From the NCBI GenBank assembly GCA_963681505.1, contig OY811974.1, positions 8,146,239-8,210,238 on the forward strand: 64,000 bases of DNA, written 5' to 3'. A program made the position numbers and the translations under genes. Positions 34,300 to 46,084 of this stretch are shown here, piece by piece. The notes under the pieces are model-generated. The model did not search any database. It had not been told where the DNA came from and saw only the letters and a list, made by a program, of their open reading frames with translations. Every line of letters begins with the position of its first letter. Positions within the stretch are counted from its first letter, which is position 1. Source of the stretch: Eunapius fragilis. Lineage: Eukaryota; Porifera; Demospongiae; Spongillida; Spongillidae.

Positions 34300-34836
34300 G
34301 GTGAAGTGGTGGTTGGGTTTGGACACGTCCAGAGGGCAGAGGCTCTTCGTGTGCTCTTTGCCCTGATGTACATGTGGCACTGGAACCTCTGGGCCATCAC
34401 GCAGCTACCTACCGGTGTGGTGGTGATGTTGTTATACGCCACAATAGGTTGCGTGATGCCGGTCTTCCTGAGCTTCTGCCACCAAGCTCACATTGCAGTA
34501 AGATTAGAAGCTGGAAGTGGCCACACTCCATGATTTGATTGCACTCGCCCAGCTGATGTGCTAGTGAGGGACTGGGCACAAGGCAAGCCAGCTGCCTTTG
34601 GCATCACAGTCACATCTCCTCTTACCCCTGCTATTGTGGCTGAGGCAAGTATGAGGGTGGGTGCTGCTGCTGAAGCCGCAGAAAGGAGCCGGCACACATC
34701 CAACGATCCGAAATGTGCTGAACTAGGCTGGGTGTGTGTGCCTCTAGCAGTAGAATCATACTGCAATTGGGGTAAGGAGGCAAGAAGAACCTTCGCTCTA
34801 CTGGCCACACTGTCGGAAGCACGGATTTTACTCTAG
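34300..34836 (+). pseudogene. RT-family C-terminal fragment (family of the 3.9-6.3 kb element)
   Basis: Frame-shifted pieces on the plus strand give PADVLVRDWAQGKPAAFGIT, VTSPLTPAIVAEASM, RHTSNDPKCAELGWVCVPLA and VESYCNWGKEA. These line up with the C-terminal part of the 3,896-6,344 remnant. Upstream traces of the cysteine/histidine cluster and GGDVV...RHN run from about 34,345 to 34,480 in another frame. The RT core is absent. Confidence 0.75.
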
Positions 34837-35167
34837 AAACTTCAGTTAAATTTTGAGTATAGGCTTTCCATAAGGGTGTGGCTTAGCTGCACATTAATTG
34901 TATTCTAAGGCCACTCCAAATGTGACTGTTGTTTCCCGTCCTGACCCTTTACCAAAACCCATGCGGACGGCGGCTATTATCCATCATTATTTTACATATA
35001 ACTATTAAAAATGATGTATATTGAACTTTGTGTACTATTACATGTATTGTGCTTTGTTTTGTATTGTTTTAACTGTGATAAACTTTAAGAATGATCCACA
35101 AATTAAAAAAATAATAATAATAATTTTTGATACTACAACTTGCTTAATAACATGAAAAAGATGAAAT

Positions 35168-35216
35168 ACATATATATATATATATATATTATATAATATA
35201 TATATATATATATATT
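35168..35216. repeat. (TA)n microsatellite
   Basis: TA dinucleotides with a short interruption. Confidence 0.9.
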
Positions 35217-35260
35217 TACAATACACGAATAAATAAAACACATTAACTACAAAGTTATGT

Positions 35261-35935
35261 TTAGGAACTACATGTATCACCCTCCTGGATGATATATCCA
35301 CCCCTTAAGAGGAGGGACCGAGAATTGGCATGCACTAGTGTTAAGTTCAGGCGGCCATACAAGTTAGAGACCACCTTGGACTTGGGGGTGTTGGACCTTG
35401 TGGCAAGGTGTGAACTAAGTCTTGAGAAAGCTTGGACAGCTTCCCTGCCCCAAGCTCCATATGACTCCACCACAAGGGGAATGCAAGTCCATCCCAGCTC
35501 AGAGCACTTAGCATCATTAGCCGAGTGCTTTCTTAGCTCTGTGGCAACTGCTGCTGACCCTGCTGTCAGACCCACTTCAGAGAGAATTAAGAGATGGGTT
35601 AAGCGGAGAAGTCACAGAAAGGTCAAAGGCAGCAGGCTTCTATCCTTGGCACTGATGCAGGCACGATGGCATGTTGGAGCACTACATCCCTGAGCTTATT
35701 GTGCCTGGATACAGAATCACCACCTCGCTTACATGTCAAGGCATGGTGACATAAGGGATCCAAAGGGTGTTCTGGGCACAAAGCACAGGGAAGCTAGGTG
35801 AGCCATGCAGGTGAGGTGTCTAGCCCTAGCCACCACTTGATGGCCATTTGGTGTTCATTGGGGACTAGGCTTAGACCCAGGCCTGGAGATGGGACAGCAG
35901 AGAGCCATGCAAAGGCATGGGGCAAAGGCAAATAT
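35261..35935 (-). pseudogene. RT-family C-terminal fragment, opposite orientation
   Basis: The minus strand gives AFAWLSAVPSPGLGLSLVP, KWWLGLDTSPAWL, LCPEHPLDPLCHHALTCKRG, RHNKLRDV and then RKHSANDAKCSELGWTCIPL and YGAWGREAVQAF. It is broken by stops and frame changes and the PAD...FD endonuclease-like block is mostly lost. It faces the 34.3-kb fragment tail to tail. Confidence 0.75.
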
Positions 35936-35939
35936 TTAT

Positions 35940-37074
35940 TATTATTATGCATTCTTATGCAATCTTACTTCATGAGCAAAAGGCGGAACAACTGAAAATG
36001 ATGGTGCTGTATATCCACGCTCTTTGTCTTACATCGTTGTATATGACTTCATAAGGACTTCAAATTCCAGTGTTGCTTCATTAAGTTCAATAGTGTGAGA
36101 CGGAAATTCTAGAAATGGGAGGGGCTGCACTCCGCTGCAGCACATCTAACCAGAGATCATGATGACCTTCATTTGATACATTATTTGCACTGACATCTCA
36201 TAAAATCATGTGTATGGAAAGACCTCTATATATTCATTATTATAATAATTATTATTATAATCAGTGCAATCCGGCAGGCATTCTTAGTAGGATTGAAATT
36301 AATGAGTGGACGCCTATGGGTCTTTATAAAATTTTTAGCACTACACAGCATTTTTATCATCAGATATGCATGTAAATAAAACTGATGTACATCGATAATG
36401 TAGCAATTATACAATGTATGGATGATTAGCGTACTGCCAATTCATGCAATTGAGTACTGTACATGTAAATTTAATTTCCAATGAGCCCGCAAAATGTATT
36501 CATAGGCCACATGGTGGGTACTCATCAGTTATATTTCTCTGTACCCATACATATTTCTCTGTACATGTAGGTATTGGGTACCACTGTGCTGGTGGTCATG
36601 TGTGTTGGCAGGATCTCTACGGATATTTTAAACCAAAGTGTTAGCAGGCTCTCAACAGGTAATTTAATATATGTCTTGAGTCTACAATATGTCCACATTT
36701 GAATTGCATCATACATGTAAGTATTGACCCTTTAAAGAGAAAGAAAAAACAAAGTTATGAACTCAAACCAAAACGCTTATAAAGTCCATTAGTCATACAT
36801 TTAACATCACAAAGTATATCTCCTTCCCTGAAGACTGTCATTTTTGTTTATGCAAATTCCTCCCCCTTCCTCCATCCTTATACACACACAATATGCACAC
36901 AAGTTTTACTTGAGGGGTTGCAATACATGTAGGTTAGTGCATGCAACAAATGGATGCATATATGCTAGGGTTTGATCAAACACACCACACTTACACACGT
37001 GAGCTATGGTGCCTTTTTTATGAGTATATAGTCAGCATCCAAGTTGGTTATAGTGATTCTCACTTCAACAACAG
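35940..37074. other. No gene recognised
   Basis: No exon recognised. The signal-peptide exon of the downstream receptor should lie here or further upstream but was not identified. Confidence 0.35.
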
Positions 37075-37416
37075 GTCACATCTACTCATGTAATCGGACT
37101 ATATCCATGTGCCCTCATACTTATGCAACATGCTCCTGCACTATCAGCAATTCACATTTTGTGTATAACCAGTGGAACCTATCAAAGCCTTTGTGTGCAG
37201 GAAACTATAGTATTCGGCTATTGCGTAAAGGACCACCAGATTGCTCAAACCAATACCAACACTGTGGGCTTATCAGAGCATGGAATGAGCCTCAATCTGA
37301 TGCCTCCATGGGAAATGAAATCTGCAAGACCACTACACTCCTAATTAATGCACACCACAAGCTAAATGGCCTGATGTTTGAGTGCCAAGAATATAACACT
37401 ACTATCAAAATTATTT
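37075..37416 (+). CDS. FN3-death receptor: Ig-like extracellular exon (phase 1 to 1)
   Basis: Acceptor TCAACAACAG and donor ATTT|GTATGA. The product (GHIYSCNRTISMCPHTYATC, then SCTISNSHFVYNQWNL ... NGLMFECQEYNTTIKII) has spaced cysteines, a central W and a late F-x-C, the pattern of an Ig-like domain. N-glycosylation sequons (NRT, NTT) fit an extracellular location. Its trailing T joins in frame with the first FN3 exon. Confidence 0.65.
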
Positions 37417-37477
37417 GTATGACCTGCATGGGTGTTCAAAAATGAATATATTTTCATGATAGTGTGTCTCTTTGCAG

Positions 37478-37771
37478 CTCATCCTCATACTCCAAATATT
37501 ACTGCTGTGTACAGGCTCAGTCCAACACAGCTAACTGTTGTGGGGTCTCCAGCAAGTACTGGAGGTCCTACCACCAGCTTCAATGTCAGCATTAGTGCAG
37601 AGGGTATCAATGCCTCCTTAATGAATACTACTATTGTTGGTGCATATGGAAAATCTCAGGAATACTCCTACACCTTTACCAGGCTGGCACGAGGCACCAG
37701 TTACACTGTGTCTGTTGTGGCCATCAACTGTGCTGGGAACAGCAATCCTGTAAACTACACAGGAGTAACAG
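37478..37771 (+). CDS. FN3-death receptor: fibronectin type III exon 1
   Basis: One FN3 domain in one exon, acceptor TTTGCAG and donor AACAG|GTGAGG. Motifs are PHTPNITAVYRLSPTQLTVV, then SPASTGGPTTSFNVSI, YSYTFTRLARGTSYTVSVVA and INCAGNSNPV. The L-x-V strand and the Y-x-V-x-V-x-A-x-N strand are FN3 hallmarks. The usual W after TVV is G here (VVGSPAS). Extracellular, probably ligand-binding or structural. Confidence 0.85.
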
Positions 37772-38438
37772 GTGAGGGAGACAAGTGATGAAGTGGTGAA
37801 GGTGCATGCACAATGGAAGGTAGTTTTGTTGAGGGGCTTGAAGGGGTCAGCAGGTGAGGTACACATAAAGAAGGCTTCAGAGCATAGCACTCCAAGCCAA
37901 CTATGTGTTATATGACCTGAAGACTTATAGCTGCCTTATAACTAAGGTGTACACACGTAATTAGATAATTACCAAAGTTATACAGTGGATAATTATAGTT
38001 CACTATGATATAACCATATTTATAGGAGTAGATCCAATTCCTACCAGACTATATATTAATAGTCTACTGAAGCACACACTAAGAGAAGTGCATCACAGCA
38101 GATCACAGCACAGACACAAAAACAATGTGGACAGCATCATTCAAAAACATTAACAATATTTTAAAGAAGTATACCCAATTCATGTAATCATTACTTTTAC
38201 TGCCGTTCTGTGATGCACGACTGCTCAATACATGTCACTGCCAAACTACTAATGAATTTCTGTAATTACCCAAACGCTAGAGTGTTTAATTCAAAAGTGT
38301 ATCAACCATGCTCACTTAAGCAGTTGCCTGTTTTCATGTTCCCAACTGTCAGTCTGTGGTGTCCCTTCCCTTACTGACTTTACCAATTGAAATGGGTGCA
38401 ATGGATGATATACTCACATTGTGCAATAACTCTTCTAG

Positions 38439-38516
38439 CACTCGAGTGTCAAGATGAAACTATATATTCTAATGGAATGTTGGCTGTTTATGGACAAACT
38501 AATCTCATAGTCATCA
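38439..38516 (+). CDS. FN3-death receptor: half Ig-like exon (possible relic)
   Basis: Acceptor CTCTTCTAG and donor ATCA|GTAAGT bound 78 bases in phase 1 (LECQDETIYSNGMLAVYGQT then NLIVI). This matches only the last strands of an Ig-like domain, comparable to LMFECQEYN in the 37.1-kb exon. The first half was not found upstream, so it may be a decayed or alternative exon. Confidence 0.45.
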
Positions 38517-38585
38517 GTAAGTTACCTACCTGTACGCACACTATATGTGATTTGAACAAGTTAACATGCATGTATCTCTTTGCAG

Positions 38586-38870
38586 CTCCTCCTGATGCTC
38601 CAAACATTACTGCTATGTACAGGCTCAGTCCAACACAGCTAACTGTTGTGTGGTCTCCAGCAAGTAGTGGAGGTCCTTCCACCAGCTTCAGTGTCAGCAT
38701 TGGTGTCAATACTTCTGTAATAAGTACTGCTATTGTTGGTGCTGATAACAGAACTAAGGAATACTCATACACCTTTACCAGGCTGATAGAAGGCACCACT
38801 TACACTGTGTCTGTTTTGGCCATCAACTGTGCTGGAAACAGCAGTCCTGTGAACCACACAGGGGTAACAG
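38586..38870 (+). CDS. FN3-death receptor: fibronectin type III exon 2
   Basis: Acceptor CTTTGCAG and donor AACAG|GTGAGA, phase 1 on both sides. It reads PPDAPNITAMYRLSPTQLTV, VWSPASSGGPSTSFSVSIG, YSYTFTRLIEGTTYTVSVLA, INCAGNSSPV. Core W and Y are present. It is very similar to exons 1 and 3, which points to tandem exon duplication. Confidence 0.9.
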
Positions 38871-38959
38871 GTGAGAGATGAAGTGGAGAAGGTGCATGGA
38901 CAATTGCACAGCATGTGTACAAAGGTACTCATATCGTACTCATGTCTTTGTTTATGCAG

Positions 38960-39232
38960 TTCCTCCTGATGCTCCAAACATTACTGCTGTGTATAGTCTC
39001 AGTCCAACACAGCTAACTGTTGTGTGGTCTCCAGCAAGCACTGGAAGTTTCCCCACCAGCTTCAGTGTCAGCATTAGTGCCAATGCATCCTTGATTAATA
39101 CTGCTATTGTTGGTGCTGATGAAAGATCGCACATATTTAACAATCTGACAAGTAGCACCAATTACACTGTGAGTGTTGCAGCCATCAACTGTGCTGGGAA
39201 CAGCAGTGCTGTGTACTACACAGGGGTAACAG
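38960..39232 (+). CDS. FN3-death receptor: fibronectin type III exon 3
   Basis: Acceptor TTTATGCAG and donor AACAG|GTGAGG, phase 1 on both sides. It reads PPDAPNITAVYSLSPTQLTV, VWSPASTGSFPTSFSVSIS, NLTSSTNYTVSVAAINCAG. Several N-glycosylation sequons (NIT, NYT, NSS) are visible. The donor-side intron sequence is almost the same as that after FN3 exon 1. Confidence 0.9.
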
Positions 39233-39606
39233 GTGAGGGAGACAAGTGACGAAGTGGTTAAGATGCATGGACAATGGAAGGCAGCTTTGGTGAGGGGCAG
39301 TCATAAGGCAATATTGTAGTAACATATTAGGTCTGGGGCCTATATATAAAGTTTACCCCCCCCCCCCCCACCCCCACACAGCAAAACAGCTTCATCACCT
39401 CTGGTGAGTATAATGGGTGGGAAAGCATGCAATGGCAGATCCAGCAGTTGTGCATCAACTCCCACCCATTATTTGTATGGATCAACCATCTTATATTGAG
39501 GCAATGATGTGGACAATCCTGTACATGTGAAAGTATTAATTTGGCATCCTATCATGATGTCATGGTCAGAACACAGTATTAAATCATATTCATTCATTCT
39601 TTTTAG

Positions 39607-39773
39607 GTTTGGTATGTTCAAGTAACTTCATCATGATAGCTGCCACCATTGGAGGAGCTGTCCTTGTTCTGACAACAGTATCAATACTGTGTATATGTAT
39701 TTGTTTTTACTGCAAGCACAGGAAGCAGAAACCAGATAATGTTGATGATACAAACAGACCACCGGATGATGAG
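39607..39773 (+). CDS. FN3-death receptor: transmembrane exon (phase 1 to 0)
   Basis: Acceptor CTTTTTAG and donor GATGAG|GTAATG. The product has the hydrophobic stretch FIMIAATIGGAVLVLTTVSI then LCICICFYC, followed by basic KHRKQK. That is a single-pass type I membrane segment with a stop-transfer signal and cysteines that could be palmitoylated. The acidic tail DNVDDTNRPPDDE starts the cytoplasmic side. The leading phase matches the FN3 exons. Confidence 0.88.
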
Positions 39774-39902
39774 GTAATGTGTACATTACTACAAAAAGTG
39801 ACCCCACACCCCCACACCCATTATTTGGGAGTGTAATCTTACAGAACCTGTTTTTTTTTACATATACGTACACATGTGCATGTACTACTATCTCCTGGAT
39901 AG

Positions 39903-39939
39903 GTGCAGCCATTAATACCAGATGGTTCAAATGAGATTG
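39903..39939 (+). CDS. FN3-death receptor: 37-bp cytoplasmic micro-exon (phase 0 to 1)
   Basis: Acceptor CCTGGATAG and donor ATTG|GTAAGC bound 12 codons (VQPLIPDGSNEI) plus one base. It fits phase 0 from the membrane exon and phase 1 into the next. Confidence 0.6.
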
Positions 39940-40361
39940 GTAAGCTAGTCATATCAGTAGCATCTCTCCATTAATCCATATGCATTGCATTAATCGCAAT
40001 TTCGTATTATTGATGGTACCTAGTGAAACTATTAATTACGTTTCATACAATAATAATGATAATAATAATTTATTTGCACATAGTATTCAAAGGCAAGTAA
40101 TGGCATATGTAAATGCACTAATATACTGCCTAGTACTAAAACGGGAAGCATCTGCAAAAGGGTGACAAGTTCACTTTGCATAGTCTTGACCTAAATATTT
40201 GTTCAGCACCATTGGGAAAATAATAATAATAATGATCGAAGCCAATAGTTGGTAACCTACACAGTTGTACATTTTCGGTCATTTTTATGTGGGGATACAA
40301 TATGCTTTATTACACGAAAGAATAAATGTATTTTATTTATTGCCAATTCCATCACTAATAG

Positions 40362-40463
40362 CACCGAAGCTACTAACACCTCCAGATAGACCTCCAGAGA
40401 GTCATAGCCTTTCTAAGGACCATCTCCTTCACCCAACACCTATACAACCAGATAGTCCTCTGG
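40362..40463 (+). CDS. FN3-death receptor: proline-rich cytoplasmic exon (phase 1 to 1)
   Basis: Acceptor TCACTAATAG and donor CTGG|GTAAGG bound 102 bases. The product (PKLLTPPDRPPESHSLSKDH then LLHPTPIQPDSPL) has PxxP and SP/TP sites that could bind SH3 domains or be phosphorylated. A second LLSPYDHLLHPTHAQPP copy just downstream (about 40,484-40,540) shares DHLLHPT and may be a duplicated remnant. Confidence 0.65.
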
Positions 40464-40540
40464 GTAAGGCAGTCATGAGGAATCTTTTAAGCCCTTATGA
40501 CCATCTCCTTCACCCAACACATGCACAGCCTCCATGCTAG

Positions 40541-41008
40541 TCACAATATTGTCGGACTGCAATAATATATTAGTTACTATTCAATGCAAGAAACTAAATA
40601 CTAAGCTACATGTACACTGAACTAATATCTACTACACCTGTGGTTCGTCCCAGTAAACAACTATTCAAAACAACAAATCAAACATGAAAATGATAAATGA
40701 CCACTGAAGCATGCAACGCGTTCTCTTTTATTGCTTCCCGGGTTGCCATCACATATATCAAACAAATCAAAGTCAATGATCTTGTCCAACTTATATGGCA
40801 AACTCAGTATCCTCCTTGTCAGGTCTAATGCCAGAGCCATAATGCTGAGATCCCTGATGCCGGCTGCTGGAGGTTTCTCGGAGAACGTTTTGTAATAATT
40901 ATAACAATAATGTATAGGTGGTAAGTATTACATAATTGTCATATTCATGGTTTATGATGTTGTACTTTTAATTAAAGGTACAAAATGACCACTGCAATTT
41001 AATAGTTT
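40541..41008. other. Intron sequence of the receptor gene
   Basis: No exon or repeat recognised before the gypsy LTR. Confidence 0.35.
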
Positions 41009-41126
41009 TGTAACAGTATCACATGCACCCTGTACTAAGATCTAGAACATTCCTTTTATTGAGTATTTAAGGTGTATATTTTGTATGTATATTACACTTC
41101 TTTGCTAAGTTCTGAACCTCGTCACA
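41009..41126 (+). repeat. 5' LTR of decayed gypsy element
   Basis: TGTAACAGTATCACATGCAC at the start and CGTCACA at the end give TG...CA borders. It is followed after one base by TGGTGTCAGGAGTGG (41,128 on), a typical tRNA primer-binding position. Confidence 0.85.
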
Positions 41127-41153
41127 TTGGTGTCAGGAGTGGAGACTTTCCAT

Positions 41154-44100
41154 GGAGGCAGCAATAATGGTCCGAATGAGCGCTCGGCCTCCGGCGAAGT
41201 TTTCTGAAAAGGAGACTGGAACCTTTGGGTCACGCGCTTCGAGCGGTACGTCCAGGAGGCGAAAGTACCTGACAAGGAGATGGTAAAAGAACTCCTACCA
41301 TTGCTGGATGAAGAACCGTTGAGGTTAGTAGTGCAAAATGATTTGTCTAAGTCTGCAGACTACAAAGCTGTGCGAGACTGTCTGCAAAGCCGCTATGGTC
41401 ATGAAGGCACGGAAATGGAATGGCAGGCGAAATTTCAAACGCGGGTGCAACAGCGCGGTGAGTCCTTAGTGGAGTATGCCGGTGAATTGCGCGTGCTGGC
41501 AGGGAGAGCATTTCCAACGTGGTCTAACGAACAGCGCGAAATGTAACTCGTAACCAGTTTATCCAAGGGATTTCATCCCCGTCGGTCCAAGTCCAGTTGA
41601 TGAAAGACATGCCCAAGACCGTCAGTGAAGCTGTGGCTACTGCGCGTAGGCTGGAAGCTGTGGAGGCGGCCTATAAACGGTTGAAAAATGGGAGGAATGC
41701 CGAGGAACCTATGGCAGCTGCAGTTACACATGTGCCGGCTGGTTGGGAAGATATGCTTCACCGCCTAACGATACTGGTGGAAAGGCTAGTGGAGGAAGTA
41801 ACAACTCTAAAGGAGGAGCCCGTAGAGGAGCCAAGGAGAGTTGAGCAGCCCAGTAAAGTCGCTCACAGGCATCGTGATATCGTTTGCTGGCATTGCAACG
41901 AAAAAGGTCACGTAAAGCGGAATCCTGCCGGAAATATAGGTAAGCGTCCTTTAAACTGGAGCGAGTCGGTGGGACAGGTCTACCGCCGACCTCGCATGTA
42001 AAGACCGAAAGACAGCAAGCTATGATGGGTAGCATCATGGATGACGGGCCAGATTGAAGGGCGTGAGCAGGGGCGTATTTAAGGGGGGGGGGGGGGGGGG
42101 GGGGGGCCTCAGGGGGCTCGGGCACCCCCCTCCGTCTCCGTTTCAAGAATGAATACAAGTTGCAAAAATTTTCGCGCTAGCTCCTCAGCACCCCTCCAGC
42201 ACATTCCGGATACGCGCCTGCCCCTCCCTTTTCGTATCGGGCCAGAAACCGACAGCACCCCCCCCCCCCCCCCTTTTTCGTATCGGACCAGAAACCGACA
42301 GCACCCCTCCCTCCCCGTCGTATCGGGCCAGAAAACGACAGCACCCCCACGTCGTATCGGGCCAGAAACCGACAGCACCCCCCGCCGCTTCTCGTATTGA
42401 GTTCAGGTCCGATACGAAAAGCGGGGGGAGGGGGGGGGGGGGTGCTGTCGGTTTCTGGCTTAAGCACCCCCTCGCTGAAATCCTGGATACGCCACTGGTG
42501 AGACGGTTATGCTCGACACGGGCTCTGCAGCGACGTTACTCAGCGCTCACGTGTGGGAAGCGATCAAGCCTGCAGGTGATAGTAAGTTGCATGATGCATC
42601 TCACGGTGTGGTAACTGCTGATGGGAGTGCCCTTACACTGGTGGGGCAGGCCAATGTTTTGGTGAGTGTTGGTGGATTAGTCAGGCGGCAATGTGTTCTA
42701 GTAGCTCAGAGTCTCACACAAGAATGTATTTTGGGTGCAGATTTCCTAGTGGCTAATGATTGCATTATTGACTATCATTCAAAAACGTTGCTTGCTGGTG
42801 GGCAGTTAGTTCCAATACATTGTAGGGAACAATATCAGCCTCCCTTGTGGATCTTAACTGCTGTTGGGTTAGGATTCATAACCTGTGCCATCGTAACACC
42901 TTTCTTGTTTTGTGAGATTGAATGGGCCACAGCAAGCCTACGGCGTTCCATAAACTGGGACTCCGGTTCCAGCAAAACCCATTACCTGCATCTGAGATAT
43001 TCTTGTGTCTAGTCAGTCTGACTGGAATCAACATCTCACATTGTTTTGGTATGCATATGTCTTCCATTATTTCAACACCACATGTACATGCTACATTTAC
43101 AGAAAAGGTTGGAAAATTTCAGGTTGTTGATGAGCACCAGTGTGTGTGTGTGGTCAATGCTCCAGTGACAAATGCAGGTGCGAGGTCGCAGGAGAACCTG
43201 GGCAATATAATTAACAGTCTAGTTTGTGATGCTGAAGACATTGCGCCAGGGGAGAGAGGAGAGTTGAGGGAACTTCTGCACTGGTTCTCTGATGTCATTT
43301 CAGTATCTGTCACTGACATCGGACGAACTGACATGGTTCAACACAGCATTGACATCCAGAACTCTAAACCGATTAAGCAGGGCCCCCGCAGGCTACCCTT
43401 TCATCGCCGCCAGGAGGTAAAACAATTACTTGACAGCATGCTTGAGAATGACATAATTGAACCTGCTGATGGCCCATGGGCATCACCTATTGTTTTGGTG
43501 ACAAAAAAAGATGGGTCCACTAGTTTTTGTGTTGTGCCCTTCGGTCTGTGCAATGCACCTAGCACTTTTCAGCGACTGATGGAGCTTGTGCTTACTGGTT
43601 TACATTGGTCATCCTGTCTGGTATATCTTGACGATATTATCATTTACAGCAGATCCGTCAAGGAGCATGTCACAAAGTTGGCAGAAGTGCTCAGAAGGCT
43701 AAAGCAGGCAGGAATGAAGCTGAAACCAAAGAAATGCAGACTGTTGCAGAAGAAAGTCAGCTACTTGGGTTACGTAGTATCCAGTGATGGTATTCAACAG
43801 ACCCGCAAAAGGTTGACTGTGTACTGAACTGGCCTACCCCTGCTTCACAGAAAGAACTGAGACAGTTCCTGGGTCTCGCCTCGTACTACCAGCGATTTGT
43901 GAAAGGCTTTGCTGGCATTGCAGCCCCACTCAACCATCTACTGGAAAAGGGTAAGCCATGGATGTGGTCAAAGGAGTGTCAGGTTGCATTCAGCTCTTTA
44001 AAGGGTATGCTCACAACAGCCCCTGTTTTGGCCTACCCTCATTTTGAATTTGAATTTATTGTTGATTGTGATGCTAGTGATGATGATGTTGGAGCAGTAC

Positions 44101-46045
44101 TGTCAAAACGCATTAATGATTCTGAAAATGTTATCTCATATGCAAGTAGAGCATTGACTAAAGCAGAAAGGAAATACTGTGCCACCCGAAAGGAAATCTG
44201 GCATTGGTGTGGGCTGTGGGCCAATTCCGTCCATATCTTCTTGGAAGACCTTTCACGGTGCGAACAGACCACAGTGCGCTGCAGTGGCTCTACTCATTCA
44301 AAGAACCAGAAGGGCAGGTGGCACGGTGGCTAGAGTCTCTTGCAGAGTATGACCTCAAGGTTCAGCATCGCCCAGGAAAAAAGCACACTAATGCAGATGC
44401 CTTGTCGTGGTTACCTGGCCAGCTGGTGGATGTTAATGTCAGCAGTACAACATCTGTACCAAACAGCAACTGGTTACCATGCTTGACTGAATATCAGATT
44501 TGTGAGTTGCAAGACATTGATGAAGATATAAAACAAGTCATAGATTGGGTAGAGCACCCTAATGCATGACCCAACCAGTGTCCACCAAGTGCTAGCCATG
44601 TGCTAAAACGTTTATGGGCTCAAAAGAAATATTTAGAAGTGAAAAGAGGAGTTCTGTATAGGCGGTGGGAGGATGCAGGGGTGGTGGAGTAAATAAATGC
44701 CTTCAGCTTGTTATACCTCCCAGTACAGTGCCAAGTGTCCTCTCTGAGCTTCATGATTCTCTCTCTGGGGGGCACCTAGGAGTTGGCAAGGTCTTGGAAA
44801 AGGTTCGGGCCAGGTTTTATTGGGTTGGACAACGTCATGACGTGGAAGAATGGTGTGGATCCTGCTCCACTACAAATCCACACAGCAACAGCACCTATGG
44901 ATCGTGTTGCTATGGACATATTGGGTCCCTAACCCATAACCCCACGCCAAAACAAGTATGTGTTAGTTTTTGGTGATTATTTCACAAAGTGGACAGAAGC
45001 ATTTCCTATACCTGATATGGAGACTGCCACAATTGCTCATGTATTGGTAAATGAATTCATCTCTAGGTTTGGAGCTCCAACTCACCTCCATACTGACCAG
45101 GGCAGGAGCTTTGAATCATCACTAATAAAGGAAATCTGTAGGCTGATAGGATTGTGAAAACCAGGACCACTCCATATTACCCTCAATCAGATGGTATGAT
45201 CGAGCGGTTCAACAGGACACTACTTTCGATGCTGAGAATGGCTGCTTGGACGATGAGACTAACTGGGACCTCAGGATACCATGTCTTATGCTGGCATATC
45301 GAACCAGTATCCATGAGGCCACTAAGCACACACCATTTTTGGCAGGGAGGTACAGTTACCTATCGATGTTATGCATGGTCTGCCTTCAGGTACTGAACAG
45401 CCAGCCAATGTGCCATTGTTTGTTAAAGACCTGAGGAAATGGATGAGTGAAGCCTACGAACAGGTGAGAAGCCACTTATCTTCTGAACAGAGAAGACACA
45501 AGCAGCTCTATGATGTGAAGGTGGCTGGTAAACCATTTACCAGAGGGAGTAAGGTGTGGCTGAATAACCCAGTAGTTCCTAGGGGGCAGTCCAGAAAGTT
45601 GCATAGATTTTGGAAGGGACCTTATACAGTTGTGGATGTTTGGGACAATTGTGTGTACAAAATATAACTAGATGCAGTCCCACATAAGCAGCATACAATG
45701 CATTTTGATAAGCTAAAGCCATATGTAGAGAGAGTGTTGCAGGAATGTGGAACTGGCAGTTCTCAGGGTGATGGTAAACCAAAAGAAGGGGAAGCAGAAG
45801 AAGATGAGTTGGATATGATGGTACTACCATTACAAGATCCACAAGAGGCCACTCCCCCATCTGCACATGTGGATGGAGAAGAACCCGGCATGGCTGTCAA
45901 CCCTAGAGACGATGGAGAAGCAGAGGAACCTCTGGCAGAGGCAGATGAGCAAGCCCAAGATATTGTCCCACCCACAGACAATATACGTCGATCAACCCGT
46001 CAGAGACGGCCTCCTGAAAGATTGGGAACCTGGGTCTACTTTTAA
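41154..46045 (+). pseudogene. Broken gag-pol of the decayed gypsy element
   Basis: Pieces in several frames give Gag (41,200-41,560), a knuckle CWHCNEKGHVKRN whose last cysteine is missing (about 41,887), a protease with DTGS (about 42,516), RT with YLDD near 43,630, RNase H (about 44,065), an HHCC remnant near 44,780, and integrase pieces including HTDQG (about 45,094) and DGMIERFNRTL (about 45,190). About 70 residues of the RT palm are missing at about 43,530, where SFCV runs straight into VPFGLCNAP. Frame changes near 41,210, 41,545, 43,820, 44,200 and 45,155 add to the damage. A C-terminal frame continues to 46,045. It cannot encode a working polyprotein. Confidence 0.9.
42068..42497. mobile_element. 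hAT-like MITE inserted in the gypsy element
   Basis: The left end CAGGGGCGTATTTAAGG and right end CCTGGATACGCCACTG form an imperfect TIR like that of the 288-844 element. GTGAG occurs on both sides (42,063-42,067 and 42,498-42,502). The inside has a long G run, several tandem copies of CGTATCGGGCCAGAAACCGA plus CAGCACCCC, and an inverted copy at its right. It separates the Gag knuckle from the protease. Confidence 0.75.
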
Positions 46046-46068
46046 ATCGACACGTGGGCGTGTCCCTT

Positions 46069-46084
46069 ATGGAGGAGGGAGCAA
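46069..46084 (+). promoter_or_regulatory. Polypurine tract of decayed gypsy element
   Basis: GGAGGAGGGAGCA lies directly before the truncated 3' LTR. Confidence 0.65.
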
